64,000 nucleotides of DNA from Flavobacteriaceae bacterium (GCA_947451525.1 CANFZM010000015.1:1-64000); one strand, 5' to 3'. Shown: positions 45,330-54,037, counted from the stretch's first letter. The notes: generated by a model from the letters alone, not told the origin. Made by a program: numbers and translations.

Positions 45330-45402
45330 TTTTAATGCTAATTATGGTTTGAAATCTGAGCAACATTCACGGTTTTCGCCAGAGGTTAGTCAAATGTGGG
45401 TA
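45330..45402 (-). ncRNA. Possible structured leader of the rplS mRNA
   Basis: The ~70-nt leader between the predicted promoter and the ATG has a compact non-AT-rich core on the minus strand. CTCTGGC and GCTCAGA can pair as UCUG with CAGA plus a GC/GC extension around a loop containing AACC and GUU. Autoregulatory L19 leaders have been reported for Flavobacteria, from memory; whether this is one needs a covariance-model search. Confidence 0.4.
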
Positions 45403-45432
45403 CAAAGATAATTAATAATTGATAATTAGCAA
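45403..45432 (-). promoter_or_regulatory. rplS promoter inside a heptad array
   Basis: On the minus strand TTG (45432-45430), a 19-nt spacer and TATCTTTG (45410-45403) match the consensus. The -33 element and almost the whole spacer are made of 7-nt repeats. Confidence 0.7.
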
Positions 45433-45490
45433 TTAATAATTAAAAAAAATAATGGATAATTGATAATTAACAATTGTCAATTGTTAATTA
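45408..45490. repeat. Two heptad arrays between trmD and rplS (ATAATTA/ATAATTG units)
   Basis: Five heptads fill 45408-45442 (ATAATTA, ATAATTG, ATAATTA, GCAATTA, ATAATTA). After an A-rich break five more fill 45456-45490 (ATAATTG, ATAATTA, ACAATTG, TCAATTG, TTAATTA), the last covering the trmD stop codon. The second array contains CAATTG palindromes and can fold on itself. Confidence 0.85.
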
Positions 45491-46161
45491 TCCAGTAAAT
45501 CTGGTCTTCTATTTTTAGTATGTTCATACGCCATATCATCCCGCCATTGATCAATTTTAGCAAAGTGGCCACTAGTTAAAACTTCGGGTACTTTCCATCC
45601 TTTGTAATCTGCGGGTCTAGTGTAAATTGGTCCAGAAAGTAATCCGTCTTGAAAACTATCCGTCAATGCCGAAGTTTCATCGCTTAATACCCCAGGAATT
45701 AATCGGATTATAGCATCACAAAACACGATGGCACCAACTTCACCACCACTCAAAACATAATCTCCAATAGAAATTTCTTTAGTAATAAAATGATCCCGAA
45801 CCCTTTGATCTACTCCTTTATAATGCCCACAGAGGATAATGATATTTTCATACATCGAAGCAGTATTGGCCAATTTTTGATTCAAAGTTTCCCCATCTGG
45901 CGACATATAAATAATTTCGTCGTATTCTCTTTCACTTTTTAAATGCGTAATACAAGCATCTATTGGCTGTATCGTCATGACCATTCCGGCGCCACCTCCA
46001 AAAGGATAATCATCCACCGATTTCTGCTTGTTTGTAGTATAATCTCTTAAATTATGAAAATGAACTTCTACTAATCCTTTGTCAATGGCTCGTTTCATTA
46101 TGGAAGCTTCAAAAGGACTGTGTAATAATTCGGGTAATATGGTTATAATGTCTATTCGCAT
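45484..46161 (-). CDS. trmD: tRNA (guanine-37-N1)-methyltransferase
   Basis: A 225-aa SPOUT methyltransferase that makes m1G37 and prevents frameshifting. The opening [11 protein letters not shown], the [12 protein letters not shown] block (about residue 51), the knot segment [12 protein letters not shown] (about 132) and the C-terminal [10 protein letters not shown] are canonical. Its stop codon lies within a heptad repeat. Confidence 0.97.
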   Translation of the reverse strand: MRIDIITILPELLHSPFEASIMKRAIDKGLVEVHFHNLRDYTTNKQKSVDDYPFGGGAGMVMTIQPIDACITHLKSEREYDEIIYMSPDGETLNQKLANTASMYENIIILCGHYKGVDQRVRDHFITKEISIGDYVLSGGEVGAIVFCDAIIRLIPGVLSDETSALTDSFQDGLLSGPIYTRPADYKGWKVPEVLTSGHFAKIDQWRDDMAYEHTKNRRPDLLDN

Positions 46162-46190
46162 TTGGCAAAGATAAATATTTATTTTTTTTA

Positions 46191-46304
46191 GAAGCTATTC
46201 CCGCTATTCATTACAATCTGTCTTTGCGAGGAACGAAGCAATCTTTTGATGAGATTACTTCGCTTCTCTCGCAATGACAGGATTTCCATTTCTATCGGGG
46301 CTAA
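46191..46304 (-). repeat. REP-like dispersed repeat, copy 3 (partial, inverted)
   Basis: On the minus strand this matches parts of the repeats at 28412 and 54231: it starts with AGCCCCGATAGAAATGGAAA (rc of the right end), then CCTGTCATTGCGAG and TTGCTTCGTTCCTCGC. A second GAAGCAAT/CTCGCAATG pair makes an internal palindrome. It is shorter and more diverged than the other two. Confidence 0.7.
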
Positions 46305-46343
46305 AAATGAAATTAATAATGATGTTTTATTTTTGAAACAAAA

Positions 46344-46793
46344 TTAAACACCAAATTGTCTTAAATGGTGGTCTAGATGTTTCCACATTAATTTATCCCA
46401 GTCTTCATAGGTCATGTTACCCCAAAACGGATGTTTCATAACGGTAATAGCACTTTTTCCTTCGTTAGAAAATCTGCTATATTTTTGAATTAAAGTAGAT
46501 TTAGAAGTTTCAAAATTATAGTTGTCTTCAAAAATAAATTCTGGAGCAGTTGGGCTATTGTGTTGGAAATCACTATTAAAAATCTTTTTCTTGACTAATT
46601 TACCAAGAAGGCGCATCATCCAATTTACCGTTATTTCTTTTTCGCCAAAAGCCACTTCTATAGCTGCTGTGCAATGTTGTAGCATTTGATCTACATTCAT
46701 TTTTCCCCAAATTGCCGGTGTTTCTGAAGTTAAAGATTCGATTCTGGAGACTATTTTTTTGGTATCTGCCGTATCGTAAATAGAATTCGTCAT
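46344..46793 (-). CDS. DUF1569 protein (DinB-like fold)
   Basis: A 149-aa cytoplasmic helical protein with the DUF1569/DinB_2 layout: [13 protein letters not shown] (about residues 34-46, first metal-ligand His), [12 protein letters not shown] (about 122) and the final [10 protein letters not shown] (second His cluster). The His pattern would bind a divalent metal. Relatives include thiol transferases and stress proteins; no specific role can be assigned. Confidence 0.8.
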   Translation of the reverse strand: MTNSIYDTADTKKIVSRIESLTSETPAIWGKMNVDQMLQHCTAAIEVAFGEKEITVNWMMRLLGKLVKKKIFNSDFQHNSPTAPEFIFEDNYNFETSKSTLIQKYSRFSNEGKSAITVMKHPFWGNMTYEDWDKLMWKHLDHHLRQFGV

Positions 46794-46882
46794 TTTATAT
46801 TTTTGGTTTATTCAAAGGTACAATTTTACGGTTTATATCCAATAAAATCTTAAATTTGCATCATAATAAAAAAAAACAAGAC

Positions 46883-47815
46883 ATGGAAAACGGAATATAT
46901 GCTAAATTCAACACCACTAAAGGTGCAATTATAGTAAAATTAACGCACGATTTAACCCCAGGAACTGTTGGGAATTTTGTAGGATTAGCCGAAGGGCAAC
47001 TTGAAAATTCAGCAAAACCAATGGGGAAACCTTATTATGATGGATTAAAATTTCATAGAGTAATTCCAGATTTCATGGTTCAAGGAGGATGTCCACAAGG
47101 AGTTGGTACGGGAGGCCCTGGGTACAGTTTTGAAGATGAATTTCATCCAACTTTAAAACACGATAAACCAGGAGTTTTATCTATGGCTAATTCGGGTCCT
47201 GCAAGTAATGGTTCACAGTTTTTTATTACTCATGTTCCAACTAATTGGTTAGATAATAAACATACCGTTTTTGGTAATGTTATTGAAGGACAGGATGTTG
47301 TATATGCAATTGCTCAAGGCGATAGTATTGATAACATTGAAATCCTTAGAGTAGGAGCAGAGGCTGAAAAATGGAATGCTATTGAAGCTTTTAGAACTTT
47401 TGAAGGTTCTCGTTTAAAAAGAATCGAAGAAGCTAAAAAACTAGCGGAAGAAACTATGGAGCGTTTAGCTGCTGGTTTTGATAAAACTGAAAGTGGTTTA
47501 CGATATAAAATGATTCAAAAAGGTTCTGGAAAACAAGCAGAAAGTGGTAAAACAGTTTCTGTTCATTATGAAGGTTCTCTTGAAAGCGGAAAAGTTTTTG
47601 ATTCTTCTTACCCAAGAAAAAAACCAATTGAATTCCGTCTTGGTCAAGGTCAAGTAATTGAAGGTTGGGATGAAGGTATTGCTTTGTTACAAGTTGGAGA
47701 TAAAGCACGTTTTGTAATCCCTGCCTATTTAGGATATGGCGAAAGCGGTGCTGGTGGGGTTATTCCTCCAAATGCTACATTGATTTTTGATGTAGAATTA
47801 ATGGACGTTAAATAA
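46883..47815 (+). CDS. Dual-family immunophilin: cyclophilin-FKBP fusion
   Basis: A 310-aa cytoplasmic peptidyl-prolyl isomerase with two unrelated catalytic domains. Residues 5-170 are a cyclophilin: [13 protein letters not shown] (Arg, Phe, Met and Gln of the active site) and S-Q-F-F-I-T-H, with W in N-W-L-D-N-K-H. Residues 200-310 are an FKBP domain: [15 protein letters not shown] and G-Y-G-E. Such a CFBP was first described in Flavobacterium johnsoniae. I chose the ATG at 46883 because the upstream nine codons are not family-like and it follows an AAGACAT site. Confidence 0.93.
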   Translation: MENGIYAKFNTTKGAIIVKLTHDLTPGTVGNFVGLAEGQLENSAKPMGKPYYDGLKFHRVIPDFMVQGGCPQGVGTGGPGYSFEDEFHPTLKHDKPGVLSMANSGPASNGSQFFITHVPTNWLDNKHTVFGNVIEGQDVVYAIAQGDSIDNIEILRVGAEAEKWNAIEAFRTFEGSRLKRIEEAKKLAEETMERLAAGFDKTESGLRYKMIQKGSGKQAESGKTVSVHYEGSLESGKVFDSSYPRKKPIEFRLGQGQVIEGWDEGIALLQVGDKARFVIPAYLGYGESGAGGVIPPNATLIFDVELMDVK

Positions 47816-47819
47816 AAGT

Positions 47820-47847
47820 ACGAGGTTCTAAATACGAGGTACGAAGT
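47820..47847. repeat. Short heptad array after the immunophilin gene
   Basis: Four 7-nt units, ACGAGGT, TCTAAAT, ACGAGGT, ACGAAGT, follow the stop codon by a few bases. It is a minor member of the heptad family. Confidence 0.65.
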
Positions 47848-47915
47848 GAAAATTAATCCTGATAGTTATTCTATTAGGATTTTTTTTATATTTACTTTTT
47901 TAAAACCAATAATTT

Positions 47916-48197
47916 ATGAAAACAAGAATCCTCTCTCTAGTTCTATTAGCCTTTGTTATTAATTCGTGTGGACCATCTAAGGCTACTGTTGCAAAATCGG
48001 AATTGGCTATTTTAATTGCCAAGCAAAATGCGGGTAAAGAAATATATGAAAATAATTGTGCTAAATGCCACCAACTTTATGACCCAAAAAGTTATTCTAT
48101 TCAAGATTGGCAACCCATCTTGAAGAAAATGCAAATTCAAGCTCGTTTGCAAGACGCTGAAATGGATAAAATCCTTACTTACTTGTCTAAAAATTAA
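47916..48197 (+). CDS. Small cytochrome c lipoprotein
   Basis: A 93-aa exported lipoprotein (lipobox I-N-S-C at residue 18) with one class I c-type haem site, C-A-K-C-H, at residues 48-52. M-Q-I-Q (about 74) may supply the axial Met. The short length means a minimal one-haem domain. It probably shuttles electrons at the periplasmic face, possibly with a terminal oxidase encoded elsewhere. It precedes the DUF962 gene by 3 bp. Confidence 0.85.
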   Translation: MKTRILSLVLLAFVINSCGPSKATVAKSELAILIAKQNAGKEIYENNCAKCHQLYDPKSYSIQDWQPILKKMQIQARLQDAEMDKILTYLSKN

Positions 48198-48200
48198 TTT

Positions 48201-48665
48201 ATGAAATCATTAAATCAATGGTTTGAAGAATATGCAGTAAGTCATCAAAATAGAACCAATAAAAAGATTCATTACATCTGTGTCCCTGCCATTTTCTTTT
48301 CTATTATTGGATTGTTGATGAGTATTCCAAGTGTGTTAATATCAAATAATTTAAAATTAAACCAACCAATTATAGAAAATTGGGCGGTAGTTGTTTTAGT
48401 TTTGGTTATGATTTTTTACATTCGTTTATCCGTTGTAATGGCTGTAAAGATTGCTGTTTTTGCATTGTTCTGTTTGATTTTAAACTACTATATTGGTCAG
48501 TATGTATCTTTAAGCATGTTCTCGATTGCCGTGTTTGGAGTTGCTTGGATAGGACAGTTTTACGGACATAAAATAGAAGGAAAAAAGCCGTCTTTTTTAA
48601 AAGATTTACAATTTTTAATGATTGGTCCTGCTTGGGTAGTTCAAAATTTATTCTCCAAAAAATAA
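48201..48665 (+). CDS. DUF962 / Mpo1-like membrane protein
   Basis: A 154-aa protein with four membrane segments. The DUF962 motif is S-H-Q-N-R-T-N-K-K-I-H-Y-I-C-V-P (residues 14-29), and W-I-G-Q-F-Y-G-H-K-I-E-G-K-K-P (about 116) holds the second conserved His. Yeast Mpo1 of this family is an iron-dependent 2-hydroxy fatty acid dioxygenase, and a lipid oxidation role is possible. It sits between the cytochrome gene and the CsaA-like gene in one run. Confidence 0.85.
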   Translation: MKSLNQWFEEYAVSHQNRTNKKIHYICVPAIFFSIIGLLMSIPSVLISNNLKLNQPIIENWAVVVLVLVMIFYIRLSVVMAVKIAVFALFCLILNYYIGQYVSLSMFSIAVFGVAWIGQFYGHKIEGKKPSFLKDLQFLMIGPAWVVQNLFSKK

Positions 48666-48669
48666 AACC

Positions 48670-48999
48670 ATGATTTCTTGGAACGATTTTGAAAAAGTGG
48701 AAATGCGCGTAGGAACCATTATAGATGCTAAAGAGTTTCCAGAAGCGAGAAAGCCAGCATACCAATTATCTATTGATTTTGGGAAAGAAATTGGGGTCAA
48801 AAAATCATCGGCACAAATTACCAAGCAATATTCTAAAGAAGATTTAATAGGAAAACAGATAATTGCTGTAGTAAATTTTCCAAAGAAGCAAATAGGTAAA
48901 TTTATTAGCGAATGTTTGGTTCTAGGCTCTGTAAATGGAGAGGATATTGTATTGTTGACTTCCGATTTGAAAGTGGAAAATGGCTTGCGAATAGGCTAA
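48670..48999 (+). CDS. CsaA-like tRNA-binding protein
   Basis: A 109-aa OB-fold protein of the EMAP/tRNA-binding domain family. The opening W-N-D-F-E-K-V-E-M-R-V-G-T-I and the S-A-Q-I-T-K-Q-Y, V-V-N-F-P-K-K-Q-I and S-E-C-L-V-L-G blocks match CsaA. CsaA was described as a secretion-related chaperone with tRNA-binding fold; its role in Flavobacteria is not known. It is the last gene of the run and is followed by a terminator. Confidence 0.88.
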   Translation: MISWNDFEKVEMRVGTIIDAKEFPEARKPAYQLSIDFGKEIGVKKSSAQITKQYSKEDLIGKQIIAVVNFPKKQIGKFISECLVLGSVNGEDIVLLTSDLKVENGLRIG

Positions 49000-49003
49000 A
49001 AAA

Positions 49004-49040
49004 AAGTCCAAAACCTTTTGGATTTTGGACTTAACTATTT
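49004..49040. terminator. Bidirectional terminator between convergent genes
   Basis: AAGTCCAAAA (49004-49013) pairs with TTTTGGACTT (49023-49032), with A run before and T-rich bases after. It lies between the CsaA-like gene and the DUF3276 gene, which converge. Confidence 0.8.
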
Positions 49041-49053
49041 TTTAAATGATACC

Positions 49054-49431
49054 CTAAATATCATCAAAATTAATATCAGTAAAACTTTTTTCTACTTGTG
49101 GGGTTTCCTCCTGATTATCTGAAGTGTATTCTCTTTTAAAATCTTTTTGGTGTCTTTCAGAGATTACTTCTTCTCCTTTATTGTTTAATACAAAGGAGGT
49201 CATTTCTTCAAGAATTTCTTTAAAAGCAGAAAAATCCTCTTTGTATAGATAAATTTTGTGCTTTTTAAAATGGAACGAACCATCTTCTTCGGTGAATTTC
49301 TTGCTTTCAGTAATGGTGATGTAGTAGTCTTCGGCCTTGGTTGATCGTACATCAAAGAAATAAGTTCTTCTTCCTGCTCTTAATACTTTAGAAAAAATCT
49401 CGTCTTTTTCTAACATGTCGTTTTCTCTCAT
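49054..49431 (-). CDS. DUF3276 PUR-alpha-like nucleic-acid-binding protein
   Basis: A 125-aa protein with one PUR domain (Y-F-F-D-V-R-S-T-K-A-E-D-Y-Y-I-T-I-T-E-S, then H-K-I-Y-L-Y-K-E-D-F) and a disordered acidic tail. The domain binds single-stranded DNA or RNA. I chose the ATG at 49431 because family members start M-R-E-N-D-M-L-E-K; the in-frame start 36 bp earlier is less likely. It is widely conserved in Bacteroidota and lies 67 bp downstream of the ABC exporter gene. Confidence 0.88.
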   Translation of the reverse strand: MRENDMLEKDEIFSKVLRAGRRTYFFDVRSTKAEDYYITITESKKFTEEDGSFHFKKHKIYLYKEDFSAFKEILEEMTSFVLNNKGEEVISERHQKDFKREYTSDNQEETPQVEKSFTDINFDDI

Positions 49432-49498
49432 ATTCGTTCGGTCAATTAGTAGTTTTTCTAATTCCAAAAATGCTAAAAAAAATAGTACTATGCAAGAA

Positions 49499-51262
49499 TT
49501 ATAGAACTTCTTTTTCAGAAAGTTGTTTGTTATATAATTCTTTGTAATACCCTTCTTGGCTTATTAATTGATTATGAGTTCCTTGTTGGATAATTTCTCC
49601 TTCTTCAAGGATGATAATTTTGTCTGCATTTTTAGCAGAGGAAACCCTGTGACTAACAATTATAGTGGTTTTGTCTTTGGAAATTTCAAGTAAATTATTC
49701 AAGATAGTCTCTTCCGTTTCGGTGTCCACAGCTGAAAGACAATCGTCTAATAGCAAAATTTCAGGATTTTTAATAATTGCTCTTGCTATAGAAACACGTT
49801 GCTTTTGTCCTCCCGAAAGGGTAATGCCTCGTTCTCCTAAAATGGTTTCGTATTGTTGGTTGAATTGGATAATATTATCGTGAACCGCTGCTTTTGTAGC
49901 CGCCTCAATTACTTCCTCATCAGTTGCATTTTCTTTACCAAACTTGATGTTGTTTTTTATACTGTCTGAAAACAAAAAAGCATCCTGTGGCACAATACCA
50001 ATACTTTCTCTTAAGTTAAATAAATTCACTTTTGCTAAAGGAGTTTCATCCATAGTAATAGAGCCTACTTTTACATCGTACATTCTAGTAATTAAAGAAA
50101 GAATACTCGATTTTCCAGAACCGGTTTTTCCTAAAATTGCTAATGTTTCGCCTTTATTAACCTTAAAAGAAACATTTTTTAAGGCTAGGATATTCGTGTC
50201 TTCATAAATAAAACTTACATTTTCAAATGCAATATTTCCTTTAATTATAGATTTTTCGGAAGTTGTATTTTTAATTTCAGGTTCTGTTTTTAAAAATTCA
50301 TTGACTCTTTTTTGGGAAGCCTCTGCTTCTTGAATCAACGAGGAAACCCATCCGATAGAAGCAACTGGCCATGTAAGCATGTTGACGTATAGAATAAATT
50401 CGGCAATAATTCCAATGGTTTTAATTTCTGGATCGTGCGCAATATACATCATCCCACCAAAGTAAATTACTACCAAATTACTAACGCCAATTAGGGTAAC
50501 CATTAAAGGTCCAAATAACGATTGCACTTTGGCCAAACTCATGCTTTTGGTTTTGCTTTCTTGTGCTAATTCAGTAATGATATCTTGATTTTGTTTTTCT
50601 AACGAATAGGCTTTAATTACTCGTATTCCAGAAAAAACTTCCTGGGTATAACTAGATACTTTGGATAAATATTGCTGAAAAATAGTGCTTCGTGTATTGA
50701 TTTCCTTGCTTAATTTGTAAATAATATACGATAAAATAGGTAAGGGTAGTAAGGTGTATAAGGTCAGTTTAGGGGAGACATTATACATGTAAATGGTTAC
50801 AACCGTAAAACGAATGATGGTGTTGATGGTATACATTACTGCAGGACCTACATACATTCGTACTTTGGCAACATCCTCACTAATACGGCTCATTAAATCT
50901 CCGGTGCGGTTGCGTTTGTAAAAATTTTGATCTAAAACCTCATAATGTTTGAAAACTTCATTTTTTAAATCGAATTCAACATGTCTAGACATTACGATTA
51001 AGGTTTGTCGCATAATAAAAGTTAACAGTCCTGCAATAATGGTAGTTCCTATTATAAGTAGTATGTTTTCAATAAGTTGGCTTTTCACGCTGTCCATTCC
51101 AATAGCGCTTTTATGGTATTCTTCAATGGCTTTGAAGGATTTGCTAATTAGTTTAGGGGTAAAAAGCGAAAAGATTTGTGCGACAATTGTAATAAAAATA
51201 CCTAACAAAAAACGGTATTTGTATTTGATAAAATATTTATTTAAATATTGTAATTCTTTCAT
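49499..51262 (-). CDS. ABC exporter, fused membrane and ATPase domains
   Basis: A 587-aa half transporter of the MsbA/LmrA type. Six membrane segments lie in residues 15-310. The nucleotide-binding domain has Walker A G-K-T-G-S-G-K-S (about 378), signature L-S-G-G-Q-K-Q-R (about 485), Walker B L-L-L-D-D (about 508) and the switch His (about 540). It probably acts as a homodimer that exports a lipid, drug or peptide; the substrate is unknown. Confidence 0.93.
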   Translation of the reverse strand: MKELQYLNKYFIKYKYRFLLGIFITIVAQIFSLFTPKLISKSFKAIEEYHKSAIGMDSVKSQLIENILLIIGTTIIAGLLTFIMRQTLIVMSRHVEFDLKNEVFKHYEVLDQNFYKRNRTGDLMSRISEDVAKVRMYVGPAVMYTINTIIRFTVVTIYMYNVSPKLTLYTLLPLPILSYIIYKLSKEINTRSTIFQQYLSKVSSYTQEVFSGIRVIKAYSLEKQNQDIITELAQESKTKSMSLAKVQSLFGPLMVTLIGVSNLVVIYFGGMMYIAHDPEIKTIGIIAEFILYVNMLTWPVASIGWVSSLIQEAEASQKRVNEFLKTEPEIKNTTSEKSIIKGNIAFENVSFIYEDTNILALKNVSFKVNKGETLAILGKTGSGKSSILSLITRMYDVKVGSITMDETPLAKVNLFNLRESIGIVPQDAFLFSDSIKNNIKFGKENATDEEVIEAATKAAVHDNIIQFNQQYETILGERGITLSGGQKQRVSIARAIIKNPEILLLDDCLSAVDTETEETILNNLLEISKDKTTIIVSHRVSSAKNADKIIILEEGEIIQQGTHNQLISQEGYYKELYNKQLSEKEVL

Positions 51263-51456
51263 TTTATTTCTTTAATTCTAGATAATATGAATTATTAATT
51301 TGTTAAATGTGTAAATATAATGCAATATTAAAATAATCATTCAAAATTAAATTTACTAACAATATGCTAATTAAAACTAAAATAAGTGCATTATTTTGAA
51401 TAAAAAATTAAATTTGCTCTGACTTATTGATAAAGTCGCAACCCAAATAATTTTTT

Positions 51457-52563
51457 ATGACTACAGAAATCACTACCCCAAAAGAACTTCAAAAAATGGA
51501 TCCTGTATTTGGTCAATTATCTTTTGATAATCATGAGCAAATTGTTTTTTGCAACGACAAAGATACTGGATTAAAAGCAATTATTGGTATTCATAACTCA
51601 GTTTTAGGGCCAGCTTTAGGTGGTACTAGAATGTGGAATTACACCAACGAATGGGAAGCATTGAACGATGTTTTGCGTCTATCTCGTGGAATGACGTATA
51701 AAGCAGCTATAACTGGTTTGGATCTTGGCGGAGGAAAAGCCGTAATTATAGGGGATGCTAAAACCCAAAAAACGCCAGAAATGATGCGTAAATTTGCAGA
51801 TTTTGTAAACTCACTATCCGGAAGATACATTACTGCTGAAGATGTGGGTATGGAAACTGCCGATATGGATACTGTAAGAGACGTTACACCTTATGTAACT
51901 GGAATTTCAGAATCTCGTGGTGGTTCTGGTAATCCTTCTCCTGTTACTGCTTTTGGTGTTTACATGGGGATGAAAGCTGCTGCAAAACAACAATTTGGTT
52001 CGGATAAATTAGACGGAAAGAAAATTCTAGTTCAAGGTATTGGACACGTTGGAGAAACTTTAGTAGATTATTTGACTAAAGAAGGAGCTCTAGTTCAAAT
52101 TACGGATATTAATGCAGCTAGAATGCAAGAAGTAAGTGCTAAATATGGTGCTTCAATTTATTCTGGTGAAGACTTGTATACTGCCGATGTCGATATCTAT
52201 GCGCCTTGTGCCCTTGGAGCAACTATTAACGATGATACGGTTTTTAAAATTAAAGCAAAAGTAATTGCTGGAGCGGCTAATAACCAGTTGGCTAATGAAA
52301 ATATTCACGGTCCTATTCTTCAAGATAGAGGAATTATTTATGCGCCTGATTTCTTAATTAATGCTGGAGGAATTATTAATGTATATGCTGAAATTGCACA
52401 TTACGATAAAGCAGAAGCAATGCGTAGAACCGAAAATATCTATAACACAACTTTAGAGATTTTCGCTTATGGTAAAGCGCATAATTTGACTCCTCAAAAG
52501 GCTGCCATGGAAATTGCAGATAGTAGAATCGCACAAAGAAAAAAAGAAAAGGCTAATTTATAG
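51457..52563 (+). CDS. Glu/Leu/Phe/Val dehydrogenase, leucine dehydrogenase type
   Basis: A 368-aa NAD-dependent amino-acid dehydrogenase. L-D-L-G-G-G-K-A-V-I (about residue 88, substrate Lys), the A-E-D-V-G-M-E-T-A-D block (about 127) and the Rossmann loop Q-G-I-G-H-V-G-E (about 194) match leucine and valine dehydrogenases. It interconverts branched-chain amino acids and 2-oxo acids, feeding branched-chain fatty acid synthesis. A -7-like TAAATTTG lies at 51409-51416. Confidence 0.92.
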   Translation: MTTEITTPKELQKMDPVFGQLSFDNHEQIVFCNDKDTGLKAIIGIHNSVLGPALGGTRMWNYTNEWEALNDVLRLSRGMTYKAAITGLDLGGGKAVIIGDAKTQKTPEMMRKFADFVNSLSGRYITAEDVGMETADMDTVRDVTPYVTGISESRGGSGNPSPVTAFGVYMGMKAAAKQQFGSDKLDGKKILVQGIGHVGETLVDYLTKEGALVQITDINAARMQEVSAKYGASIYSGEDLYTADVDIYAPCALGATINDDTVFKIKAKVIAGAANNQLANENIHGPILQDRGIIYAPDFLINAGGIINVYAEIAHYDKAEAMRRTENIYNTTLEIFAYGKAHNLTPQKAAMEIADSRIAQRKKEKANL

Positions 52564-52593
52564 CCTAAGGTTTTAAAAATAGTTTTATTTTTG

Positions 52594-52626
52594 CAAAGCG
52601 AAAGAGTATATCTTTCGCTTTGTTTA
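52594..52626 (+). terminator. Terminator after the leucine-type dehydrogenase gene
   Basis: CAAAGCGAAAGA (52594-52605) pairs perfectly with TCTTTCGCTTTG (52611-52622) around GTATA, followed by TTTATTTT. A -7 element TATTTTTG at 52586-52593 lies directly in front of the stem and could serve nusB. Confidence 0.85.
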
Positions 52627-52654
52627 TTTTATTCAAAATTAAAAGTTCTTATCC

Positions 52655-53596
52655 GTGCTAAACAGAAGACATATTAGAATTAAAGTCATGCAATCCATTT
52701 ATGCAATGCACCAAAGTGGATCTGACAACCTTGAAAAACAAGAAAAGTTTTTACAAGCAAGTTTAGAAAACATAGTTGATTTATACTTAATTATGTTGTC
52801 TTCTTTAGTAGAAATCCGTAAAAAAGAAATGGAATACCAGGTTCTTGCGCAGCAAAAACATCTTGCTACTCCAGAAGAACGCAATCCAAATTTACGGTTT
52901 ATAAACAACCCAATTTTAGTGGCATTAGATGATAATAATTCGTTGAGTATTGCCCTTGAAAAAAGAAAAATAACCAATTGGCAAGCCAATGATGATACAA
53001 TTTTATTGCTTTTACAAGTGGTAAAACAAAGCGAATTGTTTCAAAAATATATGGCTAAAAAGAATGTTACTTTTGAGGAAGAACGTTTTTTTGTTGCTGA
53101 TATGTTTTCAGAATTGATTGCGCCAAATGATAAGTTGTATTCGTATTTAGAAGACTTTAAACTTACTTGGGTAGATGATATTCCAGTGGTGAATACCCAA
53201 ATATTGAAGCAGTTAAAGCAAATTACTGCCGAAGAGCAATCGCTTAGAGTTCCTGCAATTTATAAGGATATGGAAGATAAAGATTTTGCTACTGCTTTGT
53301 TTAGAAAAACGGTTTTAAACGAAACCGAATTAGCAAAAGAATTTATTGATAAAACTCCAAATTGGGATATTGATCGTATTGCTGAAATAGACACTATAAT
53401 CTTGAAAATGGCTATTTGTGAATTCTTGAAATTTCCATCTATTCCGTTGAAGGTTACGATTAACGAATATTTAGAATTGGCAAAAGAATATTCTACTCCT
53501 AAAAGTAGTATATTTATCAACGGAATTTTAGATAATTTAGTAAAAGATTTCCAATTAAATAATAGAATCAATAAAGCCGGAAGAGGCTTAATGTAA
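52655..53596 (+). CDS. nusB: Transcription antitermination factor NusB, N-terminally extended
   Basis: A 313-aa protein. The NusB fold is split: the opening R-R-H-I-R-I-K-V-M-Q-S-I-Y-A-M-H binds boxA RNA and NusE, and the C-terminal 130 residues (W-D-I-D-R-I-A-E-I-D, then V-T-I-N-E-Y-L-E-L-A-K-E-Y-S, then F-I-N-G-I-L-D) are classic NusB. About 150 residues of insert lie between them, as usual in Bacteroidota, where the protein is twice the E. coli length. The start is a GTG at 52655. yajC follows 29 bp later. Confidence 0.93.
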   Translation: MLNRRHIRIKVMQSIYAMHQSGSDNLEKQEKFLQASLENIVDLYLIMLSSLVEIRKKEMEYQVLAQQKHLATPEERNPNLRFINNPILVALDDNNSLSIALEKRKITNWQANDDTILLLLQVVKQSELFQKYMAKKNVTFEEERFFVADMFSELIAPNDKLYSYLEDFKLTWVDDIPVVNTQILKQLKQITAEEQSLRVPAIYKDMEDKDFATALFRKTVLNETELAKEFIDKTPNWDIDRIAEIDTIILKMAICEFLKFPSIPLKVTINEYLELAKEYSTPKSSIFINGILDNLVKDFQLNNRINKAGRGLM

Positions 53597-53625
53597 AACA
53601 AAAATTAAAAACAAAAATTAAAGTT

Positions 53626-53901
53626 ATGGCACAAATAAGTCAGTTTTTACCGTTTATTTTAATGTTCGTGGTTATCTATTTCTTTATGATAATGCCACAA
53701 CAAAAAAAGGCTAAGAAAGAAAAAGAATTTGAAAGCGCATTAAAAGTAGGGGATAGAATTATCACTAAAAGTGGTATTCACGGAAAAATTTCTGAATTAG
53801 CAGAAACTACTGTGGTTCTTGAGACAATGTCTGGAAAATTAAAAATGGAGCGTTCTGCAATTTCATTAGAAATGAGTGCTTCGTTGAATAAGAAAGCATA
53901 G
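53626..53901 (+). CDS. yajC: Preprotein translocase subunit YajC
   Basis: A 91-aa inner-membrane protein with one membrane helix (residues 8-23), then Q-Q-K-K-A-K-K-E and the conserved cytoplasmic domain G-D-R-I-I-T-K-S-G-I-H-G-K-I. It is an accessory of the SecDF-YajC complex. It is co-transcribed with nusB. Confidence 0.93.
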   Translation: MAQISQFLPFILMFVVIYFFMIMPQQKKAKKEKEFESALKVGDRIITKSGIHGKISELAETTVVLETMSGKLKMERSAISLEMSASLNKKA

Positions 53902-53904
53902 TCA

Positions 53905-53974
53905 ATTAGGAATTAGGAATTAAGAATTAGGAATTAAGAATTTGGAATATCGTAATTCCTAATTCTTAATTCCT
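53905..53974. repeat. Heptad hairpin (ATTAGGA / AATTCCT units)
   Basis: Six heptads (ATTAGGA twice, ATTAAGA, ATTAGGA, ATTAAGA, ATTTGGA) fill 53905-53946. The other arm, AATTCCT, AATTCTT, AATTCCT, fills 53954-53974. The 3' half of the first arm pairs with the second over about 20 bp, leaving a tight loop. It follows the yajC stop by a few bases. Confidence 0.9.
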
Positions 53975-53998
53975 AATTTATTATCGGTATTTATCATT

Positions 53999-54037
53999 TA
54001 AACCAATGTTTTGTAAAATCATTGGTTTTATTTTTTT
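53999..54037 (+). terminator. Terminator for the nusB-yajC transcript
   Basis: AAACCAATG and CATTGGTTT pair across TTTTGTAAAAT, whose ends also pair, then nine T follow. Confidence 0.75.

Noticed and set aside
46166..46173. TATCTTTG on the minus strand as the trmD promoter
   Set aside because: It lies 5 bp from the ATG, with no TTG at the proper distance; a leaderless transcript is possible but unsupported.
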